Part shown: piece after piece, positions 18,558-27,973 of the stretch
Layout: every line of letters starts with the position of its first letter
How positions within the stretch are numbered: the first letter of the stretch is position 1
Assembly: GCF_022347765.1 (NCBI RefSeq)
Contig: NZ_JAKRFZ010000019.1
Span: 27,353 to 91,352, forward strand
DNA length: 64,000 bases
Source: Pseudoalteromonas sp. OOF1S-7
GTDB lineage: Bacteria; Pseudomonadota; Gammaproteobacteria; Enterobacterales; Alteromonadaceae
Direction of reading: 5' to 3'
Translations under genes and position numbers: made by a program
Notes under the pieces: model-generated
Databases searched by the model: none
What the model saw: only the letters and a program-made list of their open reading frames with translations
What the model was told of the DNA's origin: nothing

Positions 18558-21500
18558 ACGTTTTTCAATTATCGCCTGGTTTGCCAAAAACCCGGTCGCT
18601 GCCAACCTGCTTATGCTGGCGGTGATCCTGCTGGGGCTAAGCAGCGCCGGTAGTCTGCGCAAAGAAGGCTTTCCGCAACAAGACCCGGACACAGTACAGA
18701 TCAGCGTAGCCTACCCCAGTGGCAGTGCCGCCCAGGCTGAGCAGGGTATTGCAATCGCCATAGAAAATGCCCTGGAATCCGTCAAAGGGATCAAACGCGT
18801 AACCACTACAGCCAGCGCCAGCAGTGTGCAGGTACTGGTAGAAAAAACCTCGCAACATGACCTGGATACCTTACAAAGAGACATTAAAAACCAGGTTGAT
18901 GCCATTTACAACCTGCCGGAAGACGCCGAAAAACCCGTAATTACTACGGCCCAGCGGGAGCAGGAAGTGATCCGGGTGCAACTGTTTGGCGAGTTGTCGA
19001 CTCAGACACTGCAAACCCTCGGCAGCCAGCTTGCCGACGACTTACTGGCTCAGCCCAATATCGCCACACTCAACCAAAACGATCACCGCGATCCGCTGGT
19101 GGCCATTGAAATCGACGAGGCCCGCCTGCAGGCCTATCAGCTCAGTTTCAGCGACGTGGCCGAGGCCATTAATCAGTATTCCGGTACGGCACTGACCACC
19201 AGCCTGCGTAACCCGGATAAGGTATTGCGCCTCAAAGCCGCCGAGCAGGCGCTTTATGCCAGCGACTTTGCCTCGATTGTGGTCACGACCACAGCTGCGG
19301 GCAAAAGCATTCGACTCAGTGATGTTGCCACATTACAAGACACCTTTGCCGATGACAGCTTTCATCTGGCCCGGTTTAACGGTCATCCCACCTATGGCAT
19401 TACCATAGTGATGGACGAATACGGCGACATGAGCAAAAGCGTGGCACAGGCCAAAGCCGTGGTGGCAAAATGGCAAAGCAAGCTGCCTGAAGGCGCCTCG
19501 CTTATCACCTGGTACGACAATTCTAAGCTGATCACCGAGCGCCTGAGCCTGCTGAGCCTGAACGCGCTGAGCGGTATTGCCCTGGTGTTTATGGTACTGG
19601 CGCTATTTTTAAACCTGAAAGTGGCTTTCTGGGTTGCTGCGGGCCTGCCTTTTGTATTCTTTGGCAGCCTGTATTTTATGACTGAGCCCTACACGGGCAT
19701 GACCCTCAACGAAATGACCACCTTTGGCTTTATTATGGCGCTGGGCATAGTCGTGGACGACGCCGTGGTAGTGGGTGAAAGTATTTACACCACCCGAAAG
19801 CGCTTTGGCGACACCCTCAGTAACACCATCAAGGGCACCCATCTGGTCGCGGTCCCTACTCTGTTTGGCGTATTAACGACCGTCGCGGCCTTTGCGGCAC
19901 TGGCCAATATCTCGGGCGGGCTGGGCGTTTTATATGCGCAGTTTGGCACTGTGGTCACCTTATGTTTATTGCTGTCTGTGGTGGAATCTAAACTGATCTT
20001 ACCGGCGCATCTGGCGCACATTCGCACCCGACAAAAAAGCCAGCGACAACCAAACCGCATCGCGGTGCTGTGGCATCGCGTGCAACAAAAGGCAGACGGT
20101 TTACTGACTGGCTTTAATCAACGCCTGTACAAGCCGGCACTGGAGCGCGTAATGCACTTTCGCTACGCCGCACTGATGGGCTTTGTTGCGCTGTTTTTTC
20201 TGGCCATCAGCCTGATCACCCAGGGCATGGTCAGAGTGGGCTTTTTCCCCGGACTGCCAGCGGATACCATCACCGCCACCATGACACTTTATAACGACGC
20301 CAGTTTTGGCCAGACTGCCCGTAACCTGGATCAGCTGGAGGCCCAGCTATATCAGGCCGAGCAGCAGTTGCTGGACGAGCAAAACATCAGCCACATCGCC
20401 AGCGTGTCGGTCAGTGCCACGGGCGATCAGAGCGGTACACTCAATGTGGAGCTGGCCGGCACCCAGCCCTACACCCTGAGCGAACTGGCGAAACACTGGC
20501 GCGCCATCGCTGGCACCCCGGAGGCCAGTAAAACCTTACACATTCAGGCGCAATTGGCGCGTGTTTCTAACTTTAAGGTGGAGCTAAAAAGCACCAGCGA
20601 CGAAACATTAGAGGCCGCCGAAGCGACCTTACAGCAAGCGCTGCGCGATATCAGTGGCGTACACAGCATCGACAGCTCGCTGGCTCCGGGCGAAGCAACA
20701 ATGCGCTTTGAAGTGACCGAAGAGGGCGAAATGCGCGGCTTTACCACCCAGCTACTGGCACGCCAGCTGTTGCAAGCCTTTGGCGGAGAAGTGGTACAAC
20801 GCTATATGCGCAGCAAAGATGAAGTGAAAGTTAGGGTTCGCTACCCGCTGGATGAACGTAGCGAACAAGGGGATGTGCTTGCAGCCCGGGTGCGTGCCCC
20901 GGACGGACGAACCGTGCCGCTGGGCAACGTTGCTAAAGTGATCTACACCAGCGAAGTGCAGTCCATTACCCGTATCAACGGCGTCAGAGCAGTCACTGTG
21001 TCCGCTGCGGTGAATAAAACCCAGCTGACCCCCACTGAATTAGTGGCCAAACTGGAGCAAAGCGTGGTCCCAGAGCTACGTGCTCAGTACCCGGATCTGA
21101 CGCTGCACTTTGCCGGAGAAGCCGAGCACCAAAAAGAAGCCACCGACTCCATGAGCTCGGCTTACCTGCTGGCGCTGCTGGCCATCTATGCGCTGCTGGC
21201 TATCCCTCTGAAATCCTACTGGCAGCCGCTGATCATCATGTCGGTGATCCCGTTTGGCTTCGTGGGCGCGATTTTAGGACACTGGGGCTTAGGCTTAACG
21301 CTCAGTATTCTATCCTTAAATGGCATACTGGCGCTCAGTGGCGTGGTGATCAACGACAGCCTGCTGCTGGTCAGCCAGTTTAATCGCTACCGCAATGAGG
21401 GGAAAACCATGCAAAATGCGCTACTTGAAGCCTGCACGGGTCGCCTGCGCGCAATACTGCTAACGTCACTGACCACCTTTGCCGGGCTGTACCCTATTTT

Positions 21501-21699
21501 GGGCGAAACCTCTCAGCAGGCACAGTTTCTGATCCCCGCTGCGGCATCGCTGGGCTATGGCATCTTATTTGCCACTGCCATCACCTTGTTTTTAATTCCT
21601 GTTTTACTGCTGATCAGCCACGATATTGCCAACCTGATAAGCCGATTCAGCCCCATTCGTACGGAGCATGTCCCCCATGATCAACGTCATTTTAGTTGA
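18550..21699 (+). CDS. RND-family efflux pump, inner-membrane subunit
   Basis: 1049 residues with the usual RND plan: a membrane segment at about 14-34, a large periplasmic loop, a membrane block (about 335-540) containing the proton-relay signature GIVVDDAVVVGES, a second periplasmic loop, and a second membrane block to the C-terminus. It belongs to the AcrB/MdtB-like proton-driven exporters. The substrate is not readable from sequence. It overlaps the adaptor upstream and the response regulator downstream, indicating strict co-translation of pump and regulators. Confidence 0.94.
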   Translation: MTERFSIIAWFAKNPVAANLLMLAVILLGLSSAGSLRKEGFPQQDPDTVQISVAYPSGSAAQAEQGIAIAIENALESVKGIKRVTTTASASSVQVLVEKTSQHDLDTLQRDIKNQVDAIYNLPEDAEKPVITTAQREQEVIRVQLFGELSTQTLQTLGSQLADDLLAQPNIATLNQNDHRDPLVAIEIDEARLQAYQLSFSDVAEAINQYSGTALTTSLRNPDKVLRLKAAEQALYASDFASIVVTTTAAGKSIRLSDVATLQDTFADDSFHLARFNGHPTYGITIVMDEYGDMSKSVAQAKAVVAKWQSKLPEGASLITWYDNSKLITERLSLLSLNALSGIALVFMVLALFLNLKVAFWVAAGLPFVFFGSLYFMTEPYTGMTLNEMTTFGFIMALGIVVDDAVVVGESIYTTRKRFGDTLSNTIKGTHLVAVPTLFGVLTTVAAFAALANISGGLGVLYAQFGTVVTLCLLLSVVESKLILPAHLAHIRTRQKSQRQPNRIAVLWHRVQQKADGLLTGFNQRLYKPALERVMHFRYAALMGFVALFFLAISLITQGMVRVGFFPGLPADTITATMTLYNDASFGQTARNLDQLEAQLYQAEQQLLDEQNISHIASVSVSATGDQSGTLNVELAGTQPYTLSELAKHWRAIAGTPEASKTLHIQAQLARVSNFKVELKSTSDETLEAAEATLQQALRDISGVHSIDSSLAPGEATMRFEVTEEGEMRGFTTQLLARQLLQAFGGEVVQRYMRSKDEVKVRVRYPLDERSEQGDVLAARVRAPDGRTVPLGNVAKVIYTSEVQSITRINGVRAVTVSAAVNKTQLTPTELVAKLEQSVVPELRAQYPDLTLHFAGEAEHQKEATDSMSSAYLLALLAIYALLAIPLKSYWQPLIIMSVIPFGFVGAILGHWGLGLTLSILSLNGILALSGVVINDSLLLVSQFNRYRNEGKTMQNALLEACTGRLRAILLTSLTTFAGLYPILGETSQQAQFLIPAAASLGYGILFATAITLFLIPVLLLISHDIANLISRFSPIRTEHVPHDQRHFS

Positions 21700-22357
21700 G
21701 GACGACCTGGCACTGGCCGGTAACATCATTGATTACTTTGAGCTGGAAAACATCATCTGCGACCACGCAGCCAACGGGGTCGCCGCACTCAACCTGATCC
21801 GCGACAACCACTATCAGGTGATCATTCTGGATTTGAATCTGCCACGTATGGATGGCCTGCAGATCTGTCAGGCACTGCGCGACGAAGGCGACGATACTTC
21901 AGTGATCATGCTCACCGCGCGAGATCAGCTTGAAGACAAACTGGCCGGTTTTGCCACCGGCTGCGACGATTACCTGGTCAAACCCTTTGCCATGATGGAG
22001 CTGGTGGTCAGGGTAAAAACCCTGGCCAAACGTAAAAGCGGCGAAATAAAACGGCTGGAGCTGGCCGGGCTGTGTCTTGATATAGATGGCCGCGACGCCA
22101 CGTATCATGGCAGCCGACTTAAGCTCAGCCCCACCGGCATGGTAATACTGGAAACCCTGCTGCGCGCTCACCCTAACCTGGTTACCAGACAAGTGCTGTT
22201 ACAAGCCATCTGGGGCGATGAGCAACCCGACAGCAACGCACTTAAAGTGCATATTCACCACCTGCGCAAAGCGCTGGCGGCATGCACAACCCACATCACC
22301 CTAGACGCCATTCCCAGACAGGGCTTTAAGCTGCATTGCCATGAGGAGAAAGTTTAA
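21677..22357 (+). CDS. OmpR/PhoB-family response regulator
   Basis: 226 residues from MINVILVEDD. An in-frame ATG at 21668 lies only 1 nt after the GGAG box, which makes it the poorer start. The receiver domain has E8, D9, phospho-acceptor D52 (VIILDLNLP) and lysine in LVKPF; the C-terminal winged helix ends with DSNALKVHIHHLRKAL, typical of OmpR-type DNA binding. The gene begins inside the pump gene and its stop overlaps the kinase start (TAATG), so the two-component pair is translated with the efflux system and probably controls it. Confidence 0.92.
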   Translation: MINVILVEDDLALAGNIIDYFELENIICDHAANGVAALNLIRDNHYQVIILDLNLPRMDGLQICQALRDEGDDTSVIMLTARDQLEDKLAGFATGCDDYLVKPFAMMELVVRVKTLAKRKSGEIKRLELAGLCLDIDGRDATYHGSRLKLSPTGMVILETLLRAHPNLVTRQVLLQAIWGDEQPDSNALKVHIHHLRKALAACTTHITLDAIPRQGFKLHCHEEKV

Positions 22358-23652
22358 TGGCCCCCATACATATGAGCTTGCGCCGCTATATTCTTGCCGC
22401 CCTGCTGGTGCTGGCCACTTTGGTGATCAGTCTGTTGTCTGTGCTCTGGACCAACAGCTTTTTTACCGGGCTCGATGACATGATGAAAGGCACTATGCTG
22501 AATATGGCTCAGGCCCACCATCCCCAGCCCGGTCAGCCGGTTCAGGCGCACAACTTTGTGGTGGCCAGTCAGTGGCAGGATTTGCCCGAGCCCATCCGTG
22601 CGGCGTTTACCCGCCAGGAAATAGAAACCAACACATTACACAAGCTGGTTACCCGGGATAATATGCTGACAAGGCCCAGCGAAGCCCGCTTTGTAATGTT
22701 TTTTGAAACGCCCGATGGCCAGTCCGGCTTTGTGGCCCATCATTTTACCGCCCCAAAAACATCGCCCAAGTCCTGGTTTCAGGGGCCTGAAATATTGGGA
22801 ATACTCTTTGCGCTGGGCACCCTTGCACTGTTTGCTGCGATCCTGGTGATGCTGATGCGCACCGTGACCCGGCCCGTCGCAGAGCTGCACGCATGGGCGG
22901 CCGAGCTGGATCATCACTCGCTCGACGAGCCACCACCGGTATTCAGGTATCGCGAGCTGACCACACTCGCGGAGCTTATCCAGCAAAGCCTGCAACAGGT
23001 CAAACATAGTCTCGACAGAGAGCAGGAGTTTGTCAGCTACGCCAGCCACGAACTGCGCACGCCCATTGCCGTGATCCGCAGCAGCGTAGAGCTGTTGCAC
23101 CGCCTGGACGACCCCCGCAATGACAAAGGCCAAAAAGCACTCATGCGCATAGACCACGCCAGCCAGGCCATGGTCGCACTCACCGAAACCCTATTGTGGC
23201 TAAGCCGCAAGGGGCAACCACTGCGGGATTTAAGACCGGTTAAACTGGCCGAGCTAGTAGACACACTGATGCAGGACCTGGCCTACCTTAAACAAGGTAA
23301 ACAGGTTGATGTCGCGATGCATACCGACGACTATCGCTGCGAGCTGTCCCACTCTGGCGCCACCATTGTGATTGGCAACCTGCTAAGAAATGCCATTCAG
23401 CACACCCATCATGGCGCGATTTCAGTGACCCAGACGCAGCATATTTTGGAGATTGAAAACCGTGAATATGCTCATAGCACTGAGGATAATGCGCAAAACA
23501 CGCGCGCACCGGACGAGTTAAATAATGCCTCTGGTTATGGCCTGGGTCTGGACCTGGCGCGCAGGCTGTGCGACGAGCTCGGCTGGCAGCTGAATATCAC
23601 CCATGATGCGCAGCGTTTTTGTGTGACTTTAATTTTAACGCAGCGCTACTGA
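22357..23652 (+). CDS. sensor histidine kinase of the RND operon
   Basis: 431 residues. There are two membrane segments (about 9-30 and 145-168) around a periplasmic sensor loop, then the HisKA box with H231 (YASHELRTPIAV) and an ATPase domain with N box NLLRNAIQH and G box GYGLGLDLA. GAGGAG precedes the start at about 9 nt. As last gene of the operon it is followed by a long perfect inverted repeat. The signal sensed is unknown; the operon context suggests an envelope or pump-substrate signal. Confidence 0.92.
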   Translation: MAPIHMSLRRYILAALLVLATLVISLLSVLWTNSFFTGLDDMMKGTMLNMAQAHHPQPGQPVQAHNFVVASQWQDLPEPIRAAFTRQEIETNTLHKLVTRDNMLTRPSEARFVMFFETPDGQSGFVAHHFTAPKTSPKSWFQGPEILGILFALGTLALFAAILVMLMRTVTRPVAELHAWAAELDHHSLDEPPPVFRYRELTTLAELIQQSLQQVKHSLDREQEFVSYASHELRTPIAVIRSSVELLHRLDDPRNDKGQKALMRIDHASQAMVALTETLLWLSRKGQPLRDLRPVKLAELVDTLMQDLAYLKQGKQVDVAMHTDDYRCELSHSGATIVIGNLLRNAIQHTHHGAISVTQTQHILEIENREYAHSTEDNAQNTRAPDELNNASGYGLGLDLARRLCDELGWQLNITHDAQRFCVTLILTQRY

Positions 23653-23656
23653 GGCT

Positions 23657-23689
23657 GCTGCAAACAAGGTGCGCCACCTTGTTTGCAGC
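23657..23689. terminator. long inverted repeat between convergent genes
   Basis: A perfect 14-bp stem (GCTGCAAACAAGGT and its complement) with a 5-nt loop GCGCC lies 5 bp after the kinase stop and 25 bp before the stop of the convergent membrane protein gene. There is no T-tract. It is probably a bidirectional terminator or mRNA-stabilising hairpin. Confidence 0.6.
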
Positions 23690-23713
23690 CATACTCTCAA
23701 TAGACAAAGGGCT

Positions 23714-24016
23714 TTAGCCCTGTTTCAGCTTTTCGCGGCGCAACTTTAACAGCCACGACGACTTACTCTTCTGCGCATCATAGAACACAGACATGGTGAA
23801 AAAGAACATCAAAAGCAAAATGATATGTGCAGCAAGGCTTACCCCAAACACAATCATACTGCCAATATAGGTGGCAAAGGCAAAGCTCCACATACAGGCT
23901 AAAACAGTCATAATGTGGAAGCGGCTCACTGGATCTGGAATGTGCCGAAGCGGGTTTCTGGTGGAGTCAAAGATATAGGTGTAGACGTCATATACTTTGA
24001 GTGCGAACTGTTTCAT
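23714..24016 (-). CDS. small inner-membrane protein, unknown
   Basis: 100 residues starting at MKQFALKVYDVY, where GAGG precedes the ATG by 6 nt; longer in-frame starts up to 24199 lack such a site and add 61 unlikely residues. Two membrane segments (about 36-58 and 60-79) are followed by a basic tail (KLRREKLKQG). I do not recognise the family. Confidence 0.65.
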   Translation of the reverse strand: MKQFALKVYDVYTYIFDSTRNPLRHIPDPVSRFHIMTVLACMWSFAFATYIGSMIVFGVSLAAHIILLLMFFFTMSVFYDAQKSKSSWLLKLRREKLKQG

Positions 24017-24293
24017 AGCTACCTCTGGGTCAGAAAATAGTTCATTTTTTACTACGAGTGCCGTTGTATTTTGGATCTTAAAATCACAGCTGGCTGAGCC
24101 CGCAAATACCCGCATTTGTGTGTATTTTGATGTGCCCGCGCTCCTGAAATGGTTACATAGGCCGTTACAATCTCGGTTTTGCTCCACTGGCTTTTTCATA
24201 ATATGCTAATCAATGCAACAACATGACGCCGCCTCAGCACATGAATATGAATAGCCGACTGTTGGGAAACTTAATTATAAAGGACTAATTTAA

Positions 24294-25439
24294 ATGTATA
24301 AATCCAGATATTCGGAGCTCGACTGGCTCAGAGTTTTGCTGATTTTTGCTGTATTTCTGCACCATGTGTTTATGCCGTTTAATGGAGATGGCTGGCACAT
24401 AATGAACTCTGAATCGAGTAAGGTGCTTGATGATATTATGGTGTATTTTGAGCAAGTCAGGCTGCACACCCTCTTTTTCATCGCGGGTGCCGGGTCGGTG
24501 TTACTGCTCCACAAAGTATCGGCAAGCGCATTCCTTACCACCAAAGTGCATCGGTTGTTTATTCCGCTTATCTTCGCGATGATGATTGTGGTGCCGCCAC
24601 AGAATTACTTTGAAAACATTCAGGAATATCAAAATTTAGCTCAGGCATATAGCAGCCTGATGTTTGCCTTTCATGCAAACCATCTCTGGTTTGTGGAGTT
24701 TCTATTTATCTTTATGCTGCTGGCTGTGCCGGTTAATGTGATGCTCGGCACGTCATCAGGGCACGCTTTACTTCAGGCGATGGAGCGCATCGCGGTGCGA
24801 AAACACGGCTTGCTGTTGCTGGGATTGGTGGTCATAGGGATACGATTGTGCCTCAAAAGCGTTATGCGCTCGCAAGATACCAGCTTATTTAATCTGTCTG
24901 TTTCACTGTTCTTTTTACTGTTTTTTATGGCGGGTATGTGTTTTATGAAAAACCCTAAGATTTGGCACGCGCTGGCAGACAACCGCGCCACCAATTTTAA
25001 GTGGTTGATAGTAAGCTCTATCGCATTTTACGCCTGGTATTACAGACCTGATATTAGCGACTATGTATCGCTGGATATGCTCTGGCAACTATGGTGGCTT
25101 ATCAGTGCACTCGTGTCCTGGACGGGCTTACTCACCTTAGTCGGTTATGCCAGTGCATGGTGCAAACAAACCCCCAAGTGGCTGCACGTGACCAATGAAC
25201 TGATTTATCCGTTTTATATTGTGCATCAGACCGTGATTGTTGCGCTCGCCTTCTACATTGTGCAATGGGATGCCGGCATTGCGATTAAATCACTCAGCCT
25301 GTTGTGCTCGTCGCTGCTCATCTGCGTTGTTATTTGTCTCTTTGTTATCAGGCCATTTAACCTGACGCGCTACCTGTTTGGCTTAAAGACCGCCAAACCA
25401 AAACCTGCGCAAAGCGTCGCAGTGTCTGAAGAGCGATGA
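24294..25439 (+). CDS. acyltransferase 3-family membrane protein
   Basis: 381 residues with about ten membrane segments. The N-terminus RYSELDWLRVLLIFAVFLHH matches the acyltransferase 3 family (Arg and His of the first helix are the conserved residues). Members move acyl groups across or onto glycans, lipids or peptides at the inner membrane. AAAGGA precedes the start. No biosynthetic neighbours reveal the acceptor. Confidence 0.85.
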   Translation: MYKSRYSELDWLRVLLIFAVFLHHVFMPFNGDGWHIMNSESSKVLDDIMVYFEQVRLHTLFFIAGAGSVLLLHKVSASAFLTTKVHRLFIPLIFAMMIVVPPQNYFENIQEYQNLAQAYSSLMFAFHANHLWFVEFLFIFMLLAVPVNVMLGTSSGHALLQAMERIAVRKHGLLLLGLVVIGIRLCLKSVMRSQDTSLFNLSVSLFFLLFFMAGMCFMKNPKIWHALADNRATNFKWLIVSSIAFYAWYYRPDISDYVSLDMLWQLWWLISALVSWTGLLTLVGYASAWCKQTPKWLHVTNELIYPFYIVHQTVIVALAFYIVQWDAGIAIKSLSLLCSSLLICVVICLFVIRPFNLTRYLFGLKTAKPKPAQSVAVSEER

Positions 25440-25501
25440 CTATAACCGGCACATAGGCACACCCGGACTGATTGTTATGCCACTCATGACACACATAATT
25501 T

Positions 25502-25531
25502 GGGCTATCACCCCTTTTATTCTGATAGCCC
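25502..25531 (+). terminator. hairpin after the acyltransferase gene
   Basis: GGGCTATCA and TGATAGCCC form a perfect 9-bp stem around a 12-nt loop, about 60 bp past the acyltransferase stop. A four-T run lies in the loop but not after the stem, so this is a tentative termination or processing site. Confidence 0.4.
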
Positions 25532-25707
25532 CGCTTATCTTGATACTCAGAACAATAGCCAGGGTTTGTTCTAAGTGCGCTTCACCATCGTAAAAACTGC
25601 GTATTTTAGGCGTGCAGCACATAACAAGCGCAGTAGCTCCCCGCTCGCCTATTGGTGACCTGCCAACTACACTAGGTGAGTAACCCAAGTACTGCGCCCG
25701 GAATAAC

Positions 25708-26457
25708 ATGATTTATCGTATCTTAGTCACGATTGTGCTACTGCTGTGTGCGCCTTTGGCGGCAGGGCAAAACAGTTTTAAAGTCGTCTATTACGATGCT
25801 TTCCCGCCCTATTCGTTTAAAACCCAGGACGGACAGATGACAGGTATTCTGGTCGATATTGTCACTGAGGTACTTGAGAAAGAGCTGGACCTGAAAGTAG
25901 TGCATGAAGGGTATCCCTGGGGCAGAGCACAAAGAATGGTGTTCAATGGCCAGGCCGATGCGTTTGTTTCGGTGCCTACCAGCGCACGACTAAAATACGT
26001 CAGTGCCTCTGAACAACCAGTATTCGTTGGGCCAATTAATTTATTCACTTATACCAATCACCCAGACATGGCGGCTCTACTGCGTGTATCGGATACCAGC
26101 GCGCTGAACGCTTTCAATATTCTTGACTACATAGGCAACGGCTGGGCAGAGGCGAACCTGCCGCAGCGCGCTTATAAGCGCCGCCTGCTTTCAAATATCT
26201 CCAGTGCTTTACAGATGCTGGCAAAGAAACGAGGTGATGTCGTAGTCACCGACCGGGTTGTGGCACACTATTTTATCGCTAAGCACAATTTGCAAGACGT
26301 GGTGACTGAGCTACCCACAACGCTCGATATCGTGCCCTTTTCGCTTTGCATTTCTCATCAGTCACCGCACCTTGGCGTATTGGAAGCGTTTTCCAAAGCC
26401 GTAGTGCACTTTCGCCAGCAAGGTGGCGAGCAACGTATTTTAGATAAGTATAAATAG
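25708..26457 (+). CDS. periplasmic substrate-binding protein (SBP_bac_3-type)
   Basis: 249 residues. A signal peptide (about 1-20, ending LAAGQ) precedes the family start FKVVYYDAFPPYSFKTQDGQ, with the conserved G-I-L-V-D-I segment and the later WGRAQRMVFNGQADAF. These proteins bind small polar molecules such as amino acids in the periplasm; many stand-alone copies in marine bacteria have no transporter. No permease or ATPase is adjacent, so the role is open. Confidence 0.82.
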   Translation: MIYRILVTIVLLLCAPLAAGQNSFKVVYYDAFPPYSFKTQDGQMTGILVDIVTEVLEKELDLKVVHEGYPWGRAQRMVFNGQADAFVSVPTSARLKYVSASEQPVFVGPINLFTYTNHPDMAALLRVSDTSALNAFNILDYIGNGWAEANLPQRAYKRRLLSNISSALQMLAKKRGDVVVTDRVVAHYFIAKHNLQDVVTELPTTLDIVPFSLCISHQSPHLGVLEAFSKAVVHFRQQGGEQRILDKYK

Positions 26458-26664
26458 AAGTGGCAGACACCTAGTTTGCATCAATATGCCACACTTCCCC
26501 TTACATCTCGCCTAGTTTGGTGGCACTAAAGGCAGGCTTTGCAGCGTTCAAACCGCTACGCCCTCGTTATCGCCGTCAATTCGTGATTGATCTTTTTCAT
26601 CCCTGTAAATACACAACCTGTTGAATATAAATAAAAAGAAAAAATCACGGTTAAAAAAACAAGT

Positions 26665-26722
26665 ATCTTTGCACAAAGATACTTGACGACATCAAAAATA
26701 GCCAATATCTTTATATCAAGAT
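26665..26722. promoter_or_regulatory. two operator-like palindromes upstream of the EamA/old yellow enzyme operon
   Basis: ATCTTTGCACAAAGAT (26665-26680) and ATCTTTATATCAAGAT (26707-26722) share outer arms ATCTTT...AAGAT and are centred 42 bp apart, about four helix turns. The same arms form a perfect palindrome at 54064-54079 next to a MarR gene. Sites of this shape are bound by MarR-type regulators such as MhqR. The first palindrome also extends into a 10-bp stem followed by T on the minus strand. The rest of 26458-26842 holds no gene. Confidence 0.5.
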
Positions 26723-26842
26723 TCTTTAAGAAAGCTTAACATTGAAGTACAAAGCGCTTTTGCACAAACCAAAGCTTGCTCAACCGATCTGCGTCAGGTG
26801 GCAATTTAACGCGCCTGACTTTTATCACTAAGGAGAGAAACC

Positions 26843-27043
26843 ATGCTCGCAATAAATCTAAGGTCGGTATTTTGGCCCGACGACAATACGGCGAATGTAA
26901 CTGAACCAGGACACACAAGCCAACAGCACAGTTTGTATCGCAAGGTGCGCAGTTCAACAGCCAGCCAGTGTCAGCTGGAGATAGTTCACCTGTTGCAGGA
27001 AAAAAGCCCGGAGCAACACAATTTCAGGGGGTGGTATGAATAA
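26843..27043 (+). CDS. 66-residue upstream ORF, possibly translationally coupled to the EamA transporter
   Basis: A strong ribosome-binding site (AAGGAGAG) lies 5 nt before the ATG, and the frame ends 8 nt inside the following transporter gene. The protein is hydrophilic, without a signal peptide or membrane segment, and I do not recognise it. It could be a small protein of the operon or a leader whose translation opens the transporter start. Confidence 0.5.
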   Translation: MLAINLRSVFWPDDNTANVTEPGHTSQQHSLYRKVRSSTASQCQLEIVHLLQEKSPEQHNFRGWYE

Positions 27044-27944
27044 CAAACAACTGATTTTTTGGATGATGATTGCAATGATAGCTCCCATAATCTGGGGGAG
27101 TACTTACATTGTGACCACTGAATTGTTACCGGCCGACAAGCCGCTTATTGCGTCGGTTTTACGGGCTCTGCCTGCAGGTATTTTGCTGGTTCTACTGGGC
27201 CGTAAGCTGCCACAAGGCGTGTGGTGGATGCGTTCAATTGTACTTGGCCTGCTCAATATTGGTGGCTTCTTTTACTGCCTGTTTGTTGCCGCGTACCTGC
27301 TGCCAGGAGGGGTTGCTGCACTGATCATGTCGTGCCAGCCCATTATAGTGATGTTACTTGGCGCATTACTGTTAAAAAACAAACTAAAGGCCCGACAGTT
27401 TGTCGCCTGCCTGATAGGTGCGCTGGGCGTGTCTTTGTTGGTGCTAGAGCCAAATATGGCGCTCCCCACAGCCGGCGTACAGGCTGGACTGGCAGGGGCG
27501 ATTTCTATGGCAACCGGCATTGTGCTCACTAAAAAATGGGGTAAACCGGCGGATGTGTCTGTGTACACCTTCACCGGCTGGCAGCTGGTGGTCGGCGGCC
27601 TGTTTTTACTGCCCATTGCGCTTATCCAGGAGGGCTTTCCCAGCGAATTAACGGTGAACAATCTGATCGGCTACATCTATCTGAGCCTGATTGGCGCGCT
27701 GGTCGCTTATGTAGTGTGGTTTAAGGCAATTGAAAAGCTGCCTGTGGTCACTGTGTCATTTATCTCATTTGCCAGTCCATTATCGGCCACGTTGCTGGGC
27801 TACCTGGTACTCGGGGAAGTATTGACCTTAAGTCAAATACTGGGGACCTGTGTCATCGTGCTAGCCATCACCATTTCACAACAACAGCTGTTTAACCGAG
27901 CACTTGCAAGCCCGGCAACAAATAAAGCGCTATCCAAAGCGTAA
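27036..27944 (+). CDS. EamA/DMT-family transporter
   Basis: 302 residues with ten predicted membrane segments in two EamA repeats. The N-terminal IIWGSTYIVTTELLP motif and the second-half motif SLIGALVAYVVWFKAIEKLP are characteristic. Members export metabolites or drugs by proton exchange. GGGGGT precedes the start. It lies 29 bp before the old yellow enzyme gene, which suggests that the operon handles a reactive or toxic small molecule: reduction by the enzyme and export by the transporter (inference). Confidence 0.88.
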   Translation: MNNKQLIFWMMIAMIAPIIWGSTYIVTTELLPADKPLIASVLRALPAGILLVLLGRKLPQGVWWMRSIVLGLLNIGGFFYCLFVAAYLLPGGVAALIMSCQPIIVMLLGALLLKNKLKARQFVACLIGALGVSLLVLEPNMALPTAGVQAGLAGAISMATGIVLTKKWGKPADVSVYTFTGWQLVVGGLFLLPIALIQEGFPSELTVNNLIGYIYLSLIGALVAYVVWFKAIEKLPVVTVSFISFASPLSATLLGYLVLGEVLTLSQILGTCVIVLAITISQQQLFNRALASPATNKALSKA

Positions 27945-27973
27945 CTCAGAATTCAAACTCATTAAGGATAACG

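Noticed and set aside
25440..25709. 89-codon minus-strand frame between the acyltransferase and binding-protein genes
   Set aside because: Begins exactly over the start of the oppositely oriented binding-protein gene, has no recognisable domain and no ribosome-binding site. A 38-codon plus-strand frame at 25477 was rejected for the same lack of signals.
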